A stretch of 64,000 nt of DNA from Ciona savignyi (Eukaryota > Chordata > Ascidiacea > Phlebobranchia > Cionidae). Shown here in pieces: positions 25,101-37,590 of this stretch (positions are counted from its first letter, which is position 1; every line of letters begins with the position of its first letter). Position numbers and translations under genes: made by a program. Under the pieces are notes generated by a model. That model did not search any database, had not been told where the DNA came from, and worked only from the letters and a program-made list of their open reading frames with translations. The stretch lies in contig CH002743.1 in assembly GCA_000149265.1 (NCBI GenBank), forward strand, positions 105,185 through 169,184, written 5' to 3'.

Positions 25101-26743
25101 TTCTTCTTTGTAATTGCTGGATTGATGAAAACTCTGATCAGTATTTTAAAGTTGCAAGCTACAAGGATTTACACACGTTTTATAGACTTTTTCGTTTTAA
25201 AAGTGAAAACTACTTGAGAGACAGGTAGGACAACATATTTTTTATGAAGTGTAGCATACAATATATAGGCACAACACTATTCTTGGGTAACATCTTTTGG
25301 TATCTTCTATAGGCACTTATGGGTATCTATGTTTACAATGAGATCCTGGCAAAAGGAAGATATGACAAGAGTCCAGAGACTTTCTTCTTGTTACCATCTC
25401 ATCTTTATCATAATGTTAACAACGCTCATGTTTTACGGAGGTACTGCATCGTTATCCGCGTTTCAAGTCGGGATCGGCGGATATACGTTTCAATGGTCAC
25501 AGGTAGCAATTGGTAAGTAATATCTAAATACAAGTCGAAAGACCGAACTCCTGTATTTTGCAGTTTTTTTGGTTTCTTTTTAGCCAATTTTATTTCTAAT
25601 GTTTTGTTCGCATGGTGTTTAAGGAATTTCAACTATCATCTTTACCAGGTTTCGAGAGTTGTCTTCTTTGTTTCCCAATGACGTTCGTCGTCACCACGCT
25701 TTTTCGTTTATGCCAAAGGAGGTCTAGTGTTCAAGAGAAGCATACTGGAGATTCATCTGGATTTCACACGGTAAAGCAATTGAAGCCCAAGGACTCGACG
25801 GATGAACGCAAACAGGAACGGCGGGTTTCAAAAGACAGTTACAAAACCCGTCGCCGATCTCGTCAACAGCGCCGCTCTATAAAAGGAATTAGGGGGATTG
25901 ATCCGTTTTCCAATACGTCAAAGTTGACCTTCAGACGAGATTTAGAGCAACACCGAATGAAGAAAAATCCACACTACGAAAATAGTCGGCGGACGTCTAG
26001 AGAACCGGAAAAGTACCATGCGAATATCCAAGCTAGATCACCAAGGTATAGTTCTTCAACATCGCGGAAACGCTCCAGGGATTATGAGTATCGAAGGCCA
26101 TCGACAAGTCTAGGTCCGTCCTACGGAATACGCAGGACGCTTGACGCAAACGTTAAGAAAGTTAAGTTTGAAGAATTTAATCGAATTGGCTTAGAAGATT
26201 CACATCTATTGCAAAGGAAGTCGCCAGAAGTGACATCTTCACGGTCCTATGCCCCCAACCCTTCTGAAGGGTAAGTTCGTCGAACCACAGTGTGGTTTTA
26301 TGTTTCCAAATTCGTTTTTAATGCAACGCACTTTATTTCAGGATGTACGGCTTGTCAACAGATGCTATAGCTACCAATCGAATACGTCATCCATTGGTTG
26401 ATATTGATCCATATTCCGCTGATTTTCGACCTCTGCCTCCTTCCTTTGTTATTGTTCCTTGGACAATCATTTTCGCCTCCGTGGTTGGTTCAAGCGTCAT
26501 ATGCGTCATGTACGGTATGACGTATGGCCTGGACACGTGCATAAAATGGTTTGTCACTCTCTGTTGCCTTTAGGTTTTTGTCGACCTTATCATTTTTTTA
26601 CAGGTTGTTTTCATTATCCGTTGGTTTCTTGAATAGCTTTATGATACTTGAACCGTTGAAAGCACTGTTACTCGCTTATTTTAAAGTGGTAAACAACCCG
26701 CGCCATGACTTATCAGACTGGTTAACTCCAATCACAAACAAAG
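19155..26743 (+). CDS. s-Themis: s-Themis-like polycystin-1-like sperm receptor, copy B
   Basis: Exons: 19155-19314, 19372-19532, 19631-21238, 21320-21460, 21520-21700, 21771-21970, 22234-22422, 22482-22765, 22833-22955, 23023-23166, 23231-23363, 23431-23511, 23570-23954, 24007-24200, 24259-24408, 24462-24590, 24647-24802, 24865-24998, 25051-25224, 25313-25512, 25649-26270, 26342-26548, 26604-26743; about 1,965 codons. Domains in order: variable N-terminal module, large REJ-like ectodomain (one 1608-nt exon plus nine smaller exons, with CNDCHYLSWSF), GAIN with GPS (CLFWEDGINNWNTKGC, CKC), TM1, PLAT (YRYYVTLYLG), TM2 with RVQRLSSCYHL, a basic Ser/Arg-rich loop, TM3-TM5. No pore domain is seen. 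The signal-peptide exon should lie upstream of the antisense fibrinogen gene and is not visible. Intron 19533-19630 starts with GC rather than GT. Exon 23431-23511 has one extra base, which would stop translation before GAIN. Confidence 0.82.
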
Positions 26744-29345
26744 GTGAGGATTTGCCTGATTCAATTCATTTCAATTAAAACCGATATTTTGCGGTCAGTT
26801 TATCCGCGACGCCGAAAACGAAGGAAAAGTTCGCGAGGTAACAAAATGAAGAATATCCAGGTTGATGGAACAGCGAAACACGATTACACGAAGCATCAGA
26901 GATAGCTAATTTATCGTTGAACATAAATTTGTTTGGCAGAAACTCGTCTTGGAATAAAATCTCCATATTTTGCTGCCAATTATGTCTATAGCTTGTAAAG
27001 AATTATCATGACATTCAAATTTAACCATAACTTACTTAAGATACTATATTAAAAAAAGTTTGAAGTTCTATAATCAATCGTAAATATTTTCGGGTTGTAA
27101 CTATTTTTTATTTGTTTTGGATTTTAGTTACCGGTAGATGTCGTTAGCCATTTTTTTAGAAGTTTATACATGAGGGTAACGTATTGCAGTCTAAGGGTTA
27201 AAGCGTCCTATTTAAAATTCTATAAAACACATGAAATAATATTTCTCAAAGGTAAAATATTAATTAGAGATTATGTGTTAATGGTGTGGGTTACACGTCA
27301 AGAATTTCTAAAAAAAACACATAAATATCCAGAGTTTTAAGTCTTTGTTAGATTAGCGTGATAAGTGCTGTTCCACTTTCGTTTAACAATATATATTTGA
27401 CGTAAAATGAAAGTTTCAAGATTAATCCTTATTAATCAAATCCTATATTCGTTATTTTAGGTCCAAACAAAGCCGAACCTTAGGTATGAAACACAACCTT
27501 CACAACAACATGTTCGCTAGAATGGAAAATTCCACTGGATAGTTGCGTAAAGCTTTAACCACCAACAAAAAAACATCCGCTCAATCAGGGATATACGCTT
27601 TCCGTAATGTGAGAGAACGTGCTGAGCCCAAGGAAAGTTGGAACGAGTCATACTATTATCGAGATGCGATGAGTAAAATGGGAAGTATTTCGCACGAAGC
27701 GACTCTTTCGGATAAACAAGCACCAAAGCTTGCCTTATTTTGCGTATCGTCATATTAAGTGGTTAAAACGTTTTTTTGGTGCAAATTATATGAAGAACCG
27801 ATATTTGTTCTGGTGTTACTTTTTTTGACAATGATGTTATTAAAAATTATTACACTGAAATTATATGTCGCTTTATTTTTTAATCGATTTATTTTTTTCT
27901 TCCATCGGATTTGTTGTCGGTACAGTTAGTGTGCATACTTGTGGTCGAATTTAAACATAAACCTAAAAAGACAGCTCTTGATAATATCTTTTTATTAACG
28001 TAAAGATCTTAAAAGGATTTCGGATTTCCGAATTCACCGCTGGTAACTTTAATTTAACAGTGTCAAGAGGTTAATCCAACACTCATTTCCCGTACTTCTG
28101 CCTATTGCTATATTTTATGTACAACACAATACAATTTATATAGGTTTGGTTTTATTTGGTTCCGTTAAATTAACGTTTTGTTCTTCATGTAGACTTTGTT
28201 ACCAATAAGCCTACTCCAAAGTTCTCAGTAGCAACAAGCTGATCGATTTTAGCTAGCCAACCTTTTGGGTGAAATTTTAGGTATGACTCGCAAATACGTA
28301 GTAAAATCCTAAAATGCCAAGCTTGCAGTAAAATTATCCCGCTTCCAAATTAATTATACCACATTAAGGATATTAATCCTCTTATCAATCTTTAAAATGT
28401 GAAAAGTTGAGATTTTTATAGTTTTTGTATGTAGGTATAAACTAATTGTCCCAGAGTTGTAAATATTTTTCTTGTCCATATTTGGTCAACACAATTTAGG
28501 GACTAATTATTTTATTAAGATACCACGAAAGGCAAGACACCGTGTTTAAAAACACCTTATCTCGCGTTTTTAAACTCTCGAGGTAAAGAAAATACATTTT
28601 AATCTGAACGTGGGTCGGTAATTAAGGCTTGTAGCATTACAATATTGCTGCAAGATTAGACATACATGTTCGTTATCTTAGGTTCAAGCAAAGCATAACC
28701 CTCCGTATGAAACACAACCTTCACAACAACATATTCGCTATAATGGAAAATTCCACTAGATATTTTGCGTTAAGCTTTAACCACCAACAAAAAACATCCG
28801 CTCAATCAGGGATATACGCTTTCCTCATTGCTAAAAAACGTGCTAAGCCCAAGGAATGTTGGAACTAGTCATAACATTATCGAGATGCGACGAGTGAAAA
28901 TGGGAAGTATTTCGCACGAAGCGACTCTTTCAGATAAACAAGCACCAAAGCTTGCCTTATTTTGCGTATCGTCATATTACGTGGTTAAAACGTTTTAGGT
29001 GCAAAGCATATGAAGAACCGATATTTTTACGTAACCTCCAAAGGACTTCGGTTGTCTGAAGTCACCGCTGGTAACTTTGATTTCACCGTGCTAAGAGGTG
29101 AATCAAGCACTCATTTCCCGTACTTCTGCCTATTGCTATATTTCATGTACAACACAATACAATTCATATAGGTTTTGTTTTATTTGGTTCCGTTAAATTA
29201 ACCTTTTGTTCTTCATGTAAACTTTGTTACCAATTATCCTACTCCAAAGTTAGCAGTAGCAACAAACTGATAGGTTGTTTTCTTTTTTTTTAACTAACCA
29301 GCCATTTTAAGTAAAATTTTAGGCATGAATCGCAAATAAGTAGTT
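26744..29345. repeat. Receptor downstream region with repeated tail units
   Basis: After the coding exons the sequence matches 11150-11660 and 41397-42130, then holds two copies (about 27450-27770 and 28670-29000) of a ~330-bp motif. Core strings are CACAACCTTCACAACAACAT, ATGGAAAATTCCACT, CGCTCAATCAGGGATATACG and GGGAAGTATTTCGCACGAA. The segment 27450-28680 is nearly identical to 43150-44380. Open frames in these two copies are interrupted. No independent gene is supported. Confidence 0.75.
27461..27483 (+). CDS. Possible terminal exon of the receptor, copy B
   Basis: The exon ending at 26743 leaves phase 1 with a strong GTGAGG donor. The next convincing acceptor is TTCGTTATTTTAG at 27448-27460. 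Joined, it adds GPNKAEP and a stop. The matching site in fragment E (42128-42150) gives GPNNAEP and a stop. An alternative is readthrough to a stop 19 codons into the intron at 26778. cDNA is needed to choose. Confidence 0.4.
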
Positions 29346-32204
29346 GTACGGGGCGGCCCAGTGTGTTTAGATCCGAACATGGTTAAACCAATGATACCTG
29401 TCGACCCCGATTTAGGGGTGTTTCCAGTAAATACTGTTATGTAATACCGGTAGCTGTCGGTTGGGGAGTTATCGCAAACTTCGCTAAAGTGCTCCTGTTT
29501 TAGTGTACAGCTATTAATAAGTATGATAAAGTAGTGTGGCACTTTTCTATACCTGTTTAAACATTCTAATATCGCTCCGCTTCGCAAAATAGAACATTGT
29601 AAAATAAGACGTAAAGAGAACTAAGAGGACGATAAAAACGATGGGGTTCTCGATAAACTCTCCCCATATATCCCACGATAACTGCAAATGTAAATATTTA
29701 GACACATTTTAAAATATTTCGCATCAATTTTACTTTCTCGTATTCAATGCTGTTTGGGTATACAACAAGTCTTGACGCGTAAAGTGCTGGGGTGAACTGG
29801 GTCACTTTATCTCCACTTCGGCCAATGCCCCTCGACGCATAAGCTTCGCATTTACACATAATGTTCGGTAACTCTTGACTCGTGTTGGGCTGTTTGCATA
29901 AGTATAAAATTAAGAGTTTGAAACAATGGATTGAAAGCACTCACTTTACACCCCTTGTCATCCCAATTTTCGGTGACGTCATTCCAGAACAGGCAGTTCG
30001 CTAAATACATTACAACTTTGGCTGCTAATAACTTAGTTATTATGTTTTGTTCTCTTAACGCTGCAGTGATACTAACGTTAACCTTTCTAATAGATGTTGG
30101 AATTGAGAGATAGGGAAGGGTCCATGTAACAGGAGTCTCTGTTAAAAACGACATGGTTAGCAAACGCTTTAGACTTTGTGTGAGAAATTGCTAAGGTTGT
30201 ACCAGTAAAAGTTTTTGAAGCTGTGAATGTGTCGTTTGCATCTGCAGAAAAGAGTTTAAGCGTTAGCCCTGTGGTGTTGGAAAGATCGATGTCAACCTCG
30301 ATAACCACAAATGCTGCTTTCAGGTTTTCGCTGTCATTGGTTTGTTTGTTGAATGTCAGCATACCGACAGCACCGCAATAAGTTTCGTTGCAATTTGGAG
30401 TTGGTTTAAGGAAGACTGACGACATGCTTGGTTTTTGTGAGACTTTAAAAGTTATCGGAACCTTCCGTGCATTTCCTGAAATTATCGGCTCTGGTTTATT
30501 AACTCCGCTAGTGAGAGAAATTGCAGTAACATGGTCGACTTGACGGTCAGCGGTCCCAAAATCGATCTTTTTCGTGTTGTACCTATCAACCTGATAGAAT
30601 AGTACCGATATGAATAAATACTGAAAGGGTATTGCTGATGGCACAAACCTCTACGTTTATGACCTCATCCGAATCAAACGTCAATGTTGGTGCTTGGAAA
30701 TCAGCATTAATATTGTTGATGTAATCTAAATTGAAGTTATATGACATGTACATGTCTTTTTTATTAAGTTTTGCCTAACCTGCGGAAGCAGAATCCAACT
30801 TGACAATTGTTGTTTTCGTTGCTGAGGTTTCAAAAGTCGTAGGGGATTCCCCAGGAACGATATCGTTCATCAGTAAAACAGCAAAATTACTCAATCTTGC
30901 GGTTTCCTCTTGCTGAAATAAAAACGATAAAATATCCCGCGAGTGTAAATATATATCCAACCCAAACCTTGGTTAAAGTCTGACTTGGAGACTGCATAAG
31001 ATTTGAGATTGCGTTTATGGATGATGTGACCGTTGACGTAACGTCCGCTTCCGCAGCCGAGTCTTTTACAAATTCTTTCAACTCAGTTAGTTTATCCCAA
31101 GCTAATTCCTGATCATGCAAAATTTCGATATAAAAATGGATAGTTTTATTTAGTTCCTACCGAGCTTTTGGTGGATATTTCTGACGGATGGTTAGTCACG
31201 TGATCGAGCAGTTCACTCATTTGCTGACCACTTTCAAAGGTAACCAGATTCATGTCTTCCATTGTTGATATTATTTCTCCTCTCTGTTAATGTGATAAGT
31301 TCTATATTTTAATACGGTGATACCAGATTGCTAAATAGTCACGAGCGTACTTTTTCCGCTGATATTGCATTGTCAGAAGACGCCGGAACGACTGTTTGTA
31401 ACAAACCCTGTAGATCCTTTGCTTTCAGAGCACTGTCTATCTCAGAATTAACGACACCGGAAACAGACGTAGCGAGATTTTCTAAGACTTTGGCATACAA
31501 GGTATGCTCGTTACAAGAACCCTCTTCGCTGCACAATTCCACAATAATTTTGACGTCATTTCGAGGCGGGTCGCCTTTGGGAAGATATATATTCTGCACG
31601 GAGTTGTCAAAACTGCTTTGCGCCAAATATTTTTCAGACACTTTAAGAAATACTGTATTAGTTTGGCCAGAATGCAGGAATTGAAAGCCAACTTACTGAT
31701 AGTGCTGACCCAGAAGTTGTACTTGATTCTCTCAATACCGTTGTCAGAAATTGGTTGTTGACACGACAATGTAAACTTGGTCTTATAGGAAATCCCAGAT
31801 TTCGGGGAAACACTGCACGAACCGTATATCGGAGGGGAATTTATTTCAAAACTGTACGAGACAACCGCTCTGTACCCCAAACTGTTGGTTCCTGTAGTTT
31901 TTCCCAAAAGCATCATGGCAGTTTCCAGATTTTAAACAAATTTTAATTTACCTGTGCACTCTACGCTATGTTTACCGGGATTGCTTCCCAGTTCTGCAAT
32001 GCTTGATTTGCGAACTTTGCACACTGCCTTATTTTCACAGGAACTTAAAACTTTGGAATGAAAATACCAAGTGTATCTCACACAGTCATCACATGTAACT
32101 TGCAACAAGATCGGCCGTTGGGGAAGAACCCGACTTTTGCAATTAGTCAGGCACCTAAAAGTATATTTGATTTAATTATCTGGTTAAACCGATGTTTGGC
32201 TATG

Positions 32205-32300
32205 CATAATGACCGACCGATTAGCGTTATGGGTTAGTGCGTTGTCTTTTATCCATAGGGTTGCAGATTCAAAACTGATTGCTAGCTAGTCGTTTGTGTT
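32205..32300 (+). repeat. tRNA-like SINE fragment in an intron of copy C
   Basis: GATTAGCGTTATGGGTTAGT, then GCGTTGTC and AGGGTTGCAGATTCAAAACTG, resembles a tRNA body with A-box- and B-box-like parts, degraded from GGTTCGANNC. The corresponding intron of copy D (about 58280-58340) has a shorter, deleted version, so the insertion predates the C/D duplication. Confidence 0.45.
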
Positions 32301-35221
32301 GGGCTATACTGAACCGAGTTAAACGAAAGGTTTTACCGAGCTAAATAAAAGTCTCAATCATACACAATACACTTTAATAGCTCCGTTAACCTGGCGGTGA
32401 GTGTGAGGTAATCTAACTAGTGTGTTAACTCGTTTTTTTATTAACGGGGATAAACATAAATATCCTATATATCTTACCTTATGGATAGTTCTGGATACTC
32501 TGGTGAAAGAGTCACTACTTCCTGATCTGCAAGTGTCGCTTGGACTGTGTTACCAGTGACGAACAGCCGTATAAAGTACCGAGAATTTGTCTTAAATCTG
32601 GTAACAGTTACAGTCTTGGCTTGTCCGATGGTCAACGGGTCTGTGCCGAAACACGAGCCTAAAATACAACACACCGCAATATATTTTAGGATCATGTAAT
32701 AATTAACATAAGAATGAACGGCGGTGGCAAAGCAAAAATCAAGATTTTACCTTTGCGGTTTTCATTTCCCAAATCGGGTTCGAGCGGCAAATCTTCCTTG
32801 GTGGTAGCACAAAGCCAATTGTACGAGAGCTCATTAGTGGTCTCTTCCGGTATAACAACTGCCTCAAAGATCACTTCTGATACCTTGCCTATTATCAACA
32901 TATTTCCTAATGTTTATTGTACGGTTGCTTATAAGTAAGATAGCGACCAGCCTAAGTTCTCAGGCGGTTGGAGCGTAAGCTTTGGTTTAAAATTCTCAAA
33001 GCCAGCAGCTCGCTTATCCTATTTTGTCGTTCTGCTTATCAATCATCGCCTGAACCCAGTGGCTTATTGAGTGTGCATACAGGGCTAATGCTGTAGTAAC
33101 ATCTCATTTATATTCAACACACTGCAATAGCTTACTTACGCCGACGCTGGCTGCGAGGTAATCTGGCGATAGCACAAGTGATAATACCAATGCGTTTTTT
33201 TCACGAGGGTAAGACAAAAAAGTCCTAGCATACCACATACGAATGCATGATTGTACCAATTTCTCGCTTGGCTCCTCCAATAATTTTTACGTCAATCCTT
33301 TGCTTCATAATTTCGATGCGCGCACTGTCTTTATCCTCCTCTAAAATTTTGTCCGTTGATGTACGGATCAGAACAGTAACAACAACCGCGTAGAATCCGG
33401 GATCATATCGCACCGGGTATATTACGACCTCCGGGTTAGAAGTATCCCCATTGAAATCTATCAACTGTCCGGAATCAGGCGTTTCTGCGTCTGGTGTTAT
33501 CTTGTATATCTTCCATGAATACTCAATACTGGAATATGTTACACATTCGATGTCCACCTTTGTCCGCAATATATACTTTGATGAAATACGAATTGGCAAA
33601 TTGTTCTCAAAATTCCCTCCGTCATCAATATCGACTTTCATGCACGAAGTTGCCTTTTTCACGTTAATCTGCTTAACTTGTTCAAATTTCTGTTTCATCC
33701 CATTTTTAATCGAAACTTTTAAAGATTGTTCTCCTTCCGCACTAAAAGTTAACTGTTTTCGTTCGTGCTGGTATTTTCTTGAATCAATTGGTAGTCTGGG
33801 AAAGTTTAGTTGGTTATCATTTACTCCTGTGATCACCAGTTGACTTTCTATACTTTTGTCTTCATATTCATAGCAGAACTGATAGCTGCCTATATTACCA
33901 CGCACAAAGAAATCAAACGTGGCTGGCTTTCCAGCTGTTATGGTTTCGGCTGGTATTATTTTTAAATCAATGATTTGAGGCACTGCGCGAAACAGTTCAG
34001 AAGTAACCGTCAGTGTGGTTAGGTCGTTGACAGCCGTAACCTTCACTTTATAATGCTCGGTAGATGGCGGGACAGAGCTGTAAACTTGTGCAGACCTACA
34101 TTGTTGAACGTTCAAGCAATACGTTTTAACCGTGGAGACCAACGCATTTCCAGGATGTAACAAAACCTCGGTTGTCAATCGAGCAGGTGCTCCATGCGTA
34201 ATTTTAATATTCACAGTAAAATTTTGAGGCTTGATACCTACATAAGGGGAGGTTGAAACTTCCAAGCCAACCAATGCTTTGGTCAATGTTATTTTTCCTT
34301 CATGCCTGACTGAAGAAACACTATTTATAAAGTCAAGCGTAAAAGCATGCTCTCCGGGTCCAATTTTTTCAATAGATGCCTGATCCAGAGTAAACAGAGC
34401 CGTTTCATCGGAGACCAGTCTGTATTTATCCCTGTCAAATTGTCCCGACCCTTCCGTAAGAAAAACTGGTCCAATTCTCAGTTGGTATAATACAGGAAAA
34501 ACGTACTTATGCTGAGCTTTCAGCACAGTCGGGCTTCCATAATTAAACTTTAATTTTTCAAAGGATAGAGCCATAGTTTCCTTTGTAAGGAAATCTTCTA
34601 CGTTTGTTTTAATCGAAGAAGTAATAGACTCCATTCGTCCTGCATCAGTCATACATTCACACCACGTAGTGTAGGTACCAGGGTATGCGTAGGCATGTTG
34701 GACAGATGTTTCCAATGAATTTAACGCAACAATTTTTCCGTCGCCAAAAAATAAGGAGCAAGTCAATGTTGGTTGGGCCTCCGGTAGGTTGTTAACTCTG
34801 ATTGAATATTCCACGTCACGGTTTGTCATCACGTGATCATTCGGAACATTTATTTCCAAATCTGTGCAAAATTGCAACATTAATGAACCACATTAGAGTA
34901 TTGACGAATGTTCAAGGAAAAATACTTTAAGTGAAATGAAATTAACGTTAAACCCGGAGGAAAACTAAACGCAGTTTAAGTTGCAAGGTTCTTAACTCTT
35001 TTAAGCTTAATATTATAGTTAAAATTAAAAAATGCTGTGTGGGCCAGTAACACAATAGGAGGTTATTGTTAACAATTACCAGCTTATCGGTAAAAAAAGC
35101 AATGTCAAATTAAACTTTAGTTAAGGCTTGCTAATTATAAACAAATCATTAAAATCATCTGGTATAATTATAAACAAATCATCAAAATTACCTTGTACTG
35201 GCAGTTGAGAAAGCTGTGATC

Positions 35222-35475
35222 TAAAGCAGTGGATAAGATAGGATGGGATATTCATGTTTATCCCCGTGAATGGGAAAACCGAGGGGGGTTATCACACGGG
35301 TAATCGTCAGATCACCTCGCGCCCACCGTCGGGTTACCGGAGCTATTGCAGTGTGTTGTATATGATTGGGACATATCTTCAATTTGGTAGAACCCATTAA
35401 TCCGCTGGGCTCAGCCAATGTCCGTAAAGTGCCTTGCCTAAGGACACAACCGACTAGATAGCGACCAGTTTTGCA
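35222..35475. repeat. Dispersed GTGCCTTGCC repeat in intron 2 of copy C
   Basis: Copy of the family at 13770-14035 (GATGGGATATTCATGTTTAT ... AAAGTGCCTTGCCTAAGGAC). It is absent at the equivalent place in copy D (61200-61260), so it was inserted in C after the duplication, or lost from D. Confidence 0.75.
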
Positions 35476-36160
35476 CCAGTGGTCCAGTGGCAGTGGTCCG
35501 CTTCCAGTGTGCCGCAAGATAATGCTAGGTGTGCCGCGGAAAATAGTATTAATTTTTAAACACAGTTTTTACCAAATAACTAGTTTTGCAAATTTGTGCT
35601 TTTAAATTTAGTAGGTTTCTAAATGTGCCTCGAGTAATAAAAGGTTGCGGTGCAATGATCTAAAGCCTAAATGACTACCAAAAAGAAACACTACTTTATA
35701 AAGAAATACTTTACCGATAACGTTGTAGTACATTGCGAATTTTCCCTCACATCGTTTCGTGCTTGACAAATAGGTTATATTCGTAGACGCCTTGGTAAAA
35801 ATAGCGCACGGTTTGTTATAGTCACAATATACATCTGTTTCAATCGCATCAACGGCCAGGAAATCCTCTCTACAGCTACGAAAATACAAAATAAACTTGG
35901 ACATTATACGATGCTTTGATATTCCTAACTTACTCGTTAAGGTTGAAACTGGGAAAGGTAAAATATAGTGCTGAAGACTCGTCTGTAATAAATTGCCATT
36001 TTTTCTGAAAGGTATGTCCAGTTGACAAGCTGCATTCTGCTGTAGAGGGTGTTCGAATAACTCCACTTTTATCGAATACAACAAATGCCTGAACTGGTAG
36101 AAACAGCCCATCAGATATTGACAGAAGTGTCAAAATGACGGTAAAAATATTCACATTCAT

Positions 36161-36960
36161 TTTAATACGCCGTTTACAGCATGCCGGTAGTTCAAAAGGT
36201 AATCCAATTCCTAGAATACGCTTCTGTGACGTCATATTTAAGATATTGCATATTAATAAAGCAATACAGGGTAAATATTTGGGGTTTTTATCTTTCCATT
36301 TTGGGCCGCACTGTCCGAACCTAACCCTCTCCAAAGGTAGGCTGCCCTAATGTACACTTTCATATTAACACTTTTTATTTTTACTTTGTATACAAAGTAA
36401 AGCTATTATAATAGCTTAGGTTTAGTGGCAACATCTGGCAATGGCCATGCTATACCAACACTAAATAATTAATTGGATTAGACGTGTTTGCGTTTGTTTT
36501 ACCGCCATTTTTATGTTTTCATTTTTATATAAGGTCCTGGTGTGTATTTATATTGTGGAAACAAAAAATATAAACTAAGAGATAAAACTATCCAAGTGGT
36601 TAGTATCCTGCTGTGATATTTCGTCATATATTCGGTGTCTGGGATTCTAATCATAATGCCCTCACAGTATATTGGTGACAGGTCACAGGTAAACAACACC
36701 GTGCATACAATAAAATAGATGTGCAAATGACGAGTTAATTACTTCCTGACTTACTATACGTAGTCCTTAATTTGAGATCGACCTATAGTTAGGAAAGCTG
36801 TGTGGTGTGGTAGCATATTGGTAGTTTAGTTTGGATTATAGTCGAAATTTACTCTAAAACAGAAAAATGTATGCGTAAAAATATACATTGAAAAGTTATA
36901 TGAGCGTGAAATTATGCATGACAATAGGTTCATACTTACGTTGCTTTATATGTACAGAGT
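36161..36960. other. Intergenic region between copy C and the small plus-strand gene
   Basis: Divergent spacer of ~800 bp, nearly identical to 61774-62592. No gene or clear core promoter motif seen. AT-rich strings such as TATACAAAGTAAAGCTATTA are conserved between the two copies, as is everything around them. Confidence 0.5.
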
Positions 36961-36974
36961 CAGTTCGGTTTCTA

Positions 36975-37292
36975 ATGGCTTGTGTTACTGTTGTGCTCTT
37001 TACTAGTGAACAGAGAAGTAAACTGCTGTGCTTAGCATCGTACAGTGAGTCGGCTCTGGAACAGCTCGACGATATAATACGGATATCAATTGACAAGGCA
37101 GGATACAAGTTGGACACATTTAATGCGAATAAATACCATTACGAGTTCTCTTATGACCAGTGGGAGTATACATTCAGTAAACACATTATACTGACAAGTC
37201 AAATCATAGGGCGACTTCAAGAAAAGGGATATGTATACAAATTCACTACAGTTCGTTCTGACTGCGATCAATTGACCTTTGTAAAATCTTAA
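36975..37292 (+). CDS. Hypothetical 105-aa protein, copy 1
   Basis: A 105-codon frame beginning MACVTVVLF and ending DQLTFVKS. An acceptor-like sequence (TTTATATGTACAG) ends at ~36958, just before it, so this may be the last exon of a longer gene; the frame is also open upstream to 36888. No family recognised. Features: a short hydrophobic N-terminus, then a polar region rich in Y, F and K. It is duplicated at 62607-62924, with only two amino-acid differences in this part. Conservation is no stronger than in the surrounding duplicated DNA, so coding status rests mainly on the open frame. Confidence 0.4.
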   Translation: MACVTVVLFTSEQRSKLLCLASYSESALEQLDDIIRISIDKAGYKLDTFNANKYHYEFSYDQWEYTFSKHIILTSQIIGRLQEKGYVYKFTTVRSDCDQLTFVKS

Positions 37293-37590
37293 TTTTGTGC
37301 GGACCAGCACATGCCATGATTATATTTAGAGGACTCGCTAACCTTCTGGCCAACCGGCAAAAGTTTATTTTTTTTCTTAGAGAAATGATATTTACATGAA
37401 AGCTGCGGTATATCGCTGATATAGGCTACCCGTCTCTATCGCATTTCTTGTTCGTTGCCTTTTTTGCCTGTATGTTGAAACAAACTAAATCAACCCAAAG
37501 TCAAAATCAATTCCCTAACGCGTTAAATCTATATTATTGCTCTAACGAGCAATACTTTTCCTAAATTGTGTGCTCACCAATTCTGTGTTT

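Larger units (their letters stand above)
29346..36160 (-). pseudogene. PKD1-like receptor, copy C, frameshifted and 3'-truncated
   Basis: Minus-strand exons: 36160-35934 (signal peptide MNVNIFTVILTLLSIS), 35875-35715, 34861-33257, 32888-32751, 32658-32478, 32154-31952, 31891-31697, 31640-31351, 31283-31161, 31108-30968, 30912-30780, 30755-30649, 30590-29945, 29889-29734, 29681-29553, 29494-29346. Same domain order as copies A/B: N-terminal module, REJ-like region, GAIN/GPS (CLFWNDVTENWDDKGC), TM1, start of PLAT. Compared with copy D, exon 30590-29945 carries a 10-bp insertion near 30190 that shifts frame. The gene stops inside PLAT at 29346, exactly where homology with copy D ends. TM2 onward is missing. 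There is no fibrinogen-like gene in its introns. Everything up to the frameshift is open, so a secreted or truncated product cannot be excluded. Confidence 0.8.
29346..37590. repeat. 8.2-kb segmental duplication, copy 1
   Basis: The segment matches 55421-63222 in the same orientation at high identity across exons, introns and the intergenic region. It starts at GTACGGGGCGGCCCAG inside PLAT and ends at CCAATTCTGTGTTT. It contains copy C and the gene at 36975. Size differences come mainly from the SINE-like fragment and the dispersed repeat in copy 1. Confidence 0.88.

Noticed and set aside
31328..31946. Plus-strand frames opposite copy C (and the matching ones at 57329-58013)
   Set aside because: Shadows of the minus-strand receptor exons, which have splice sites and domain homology.
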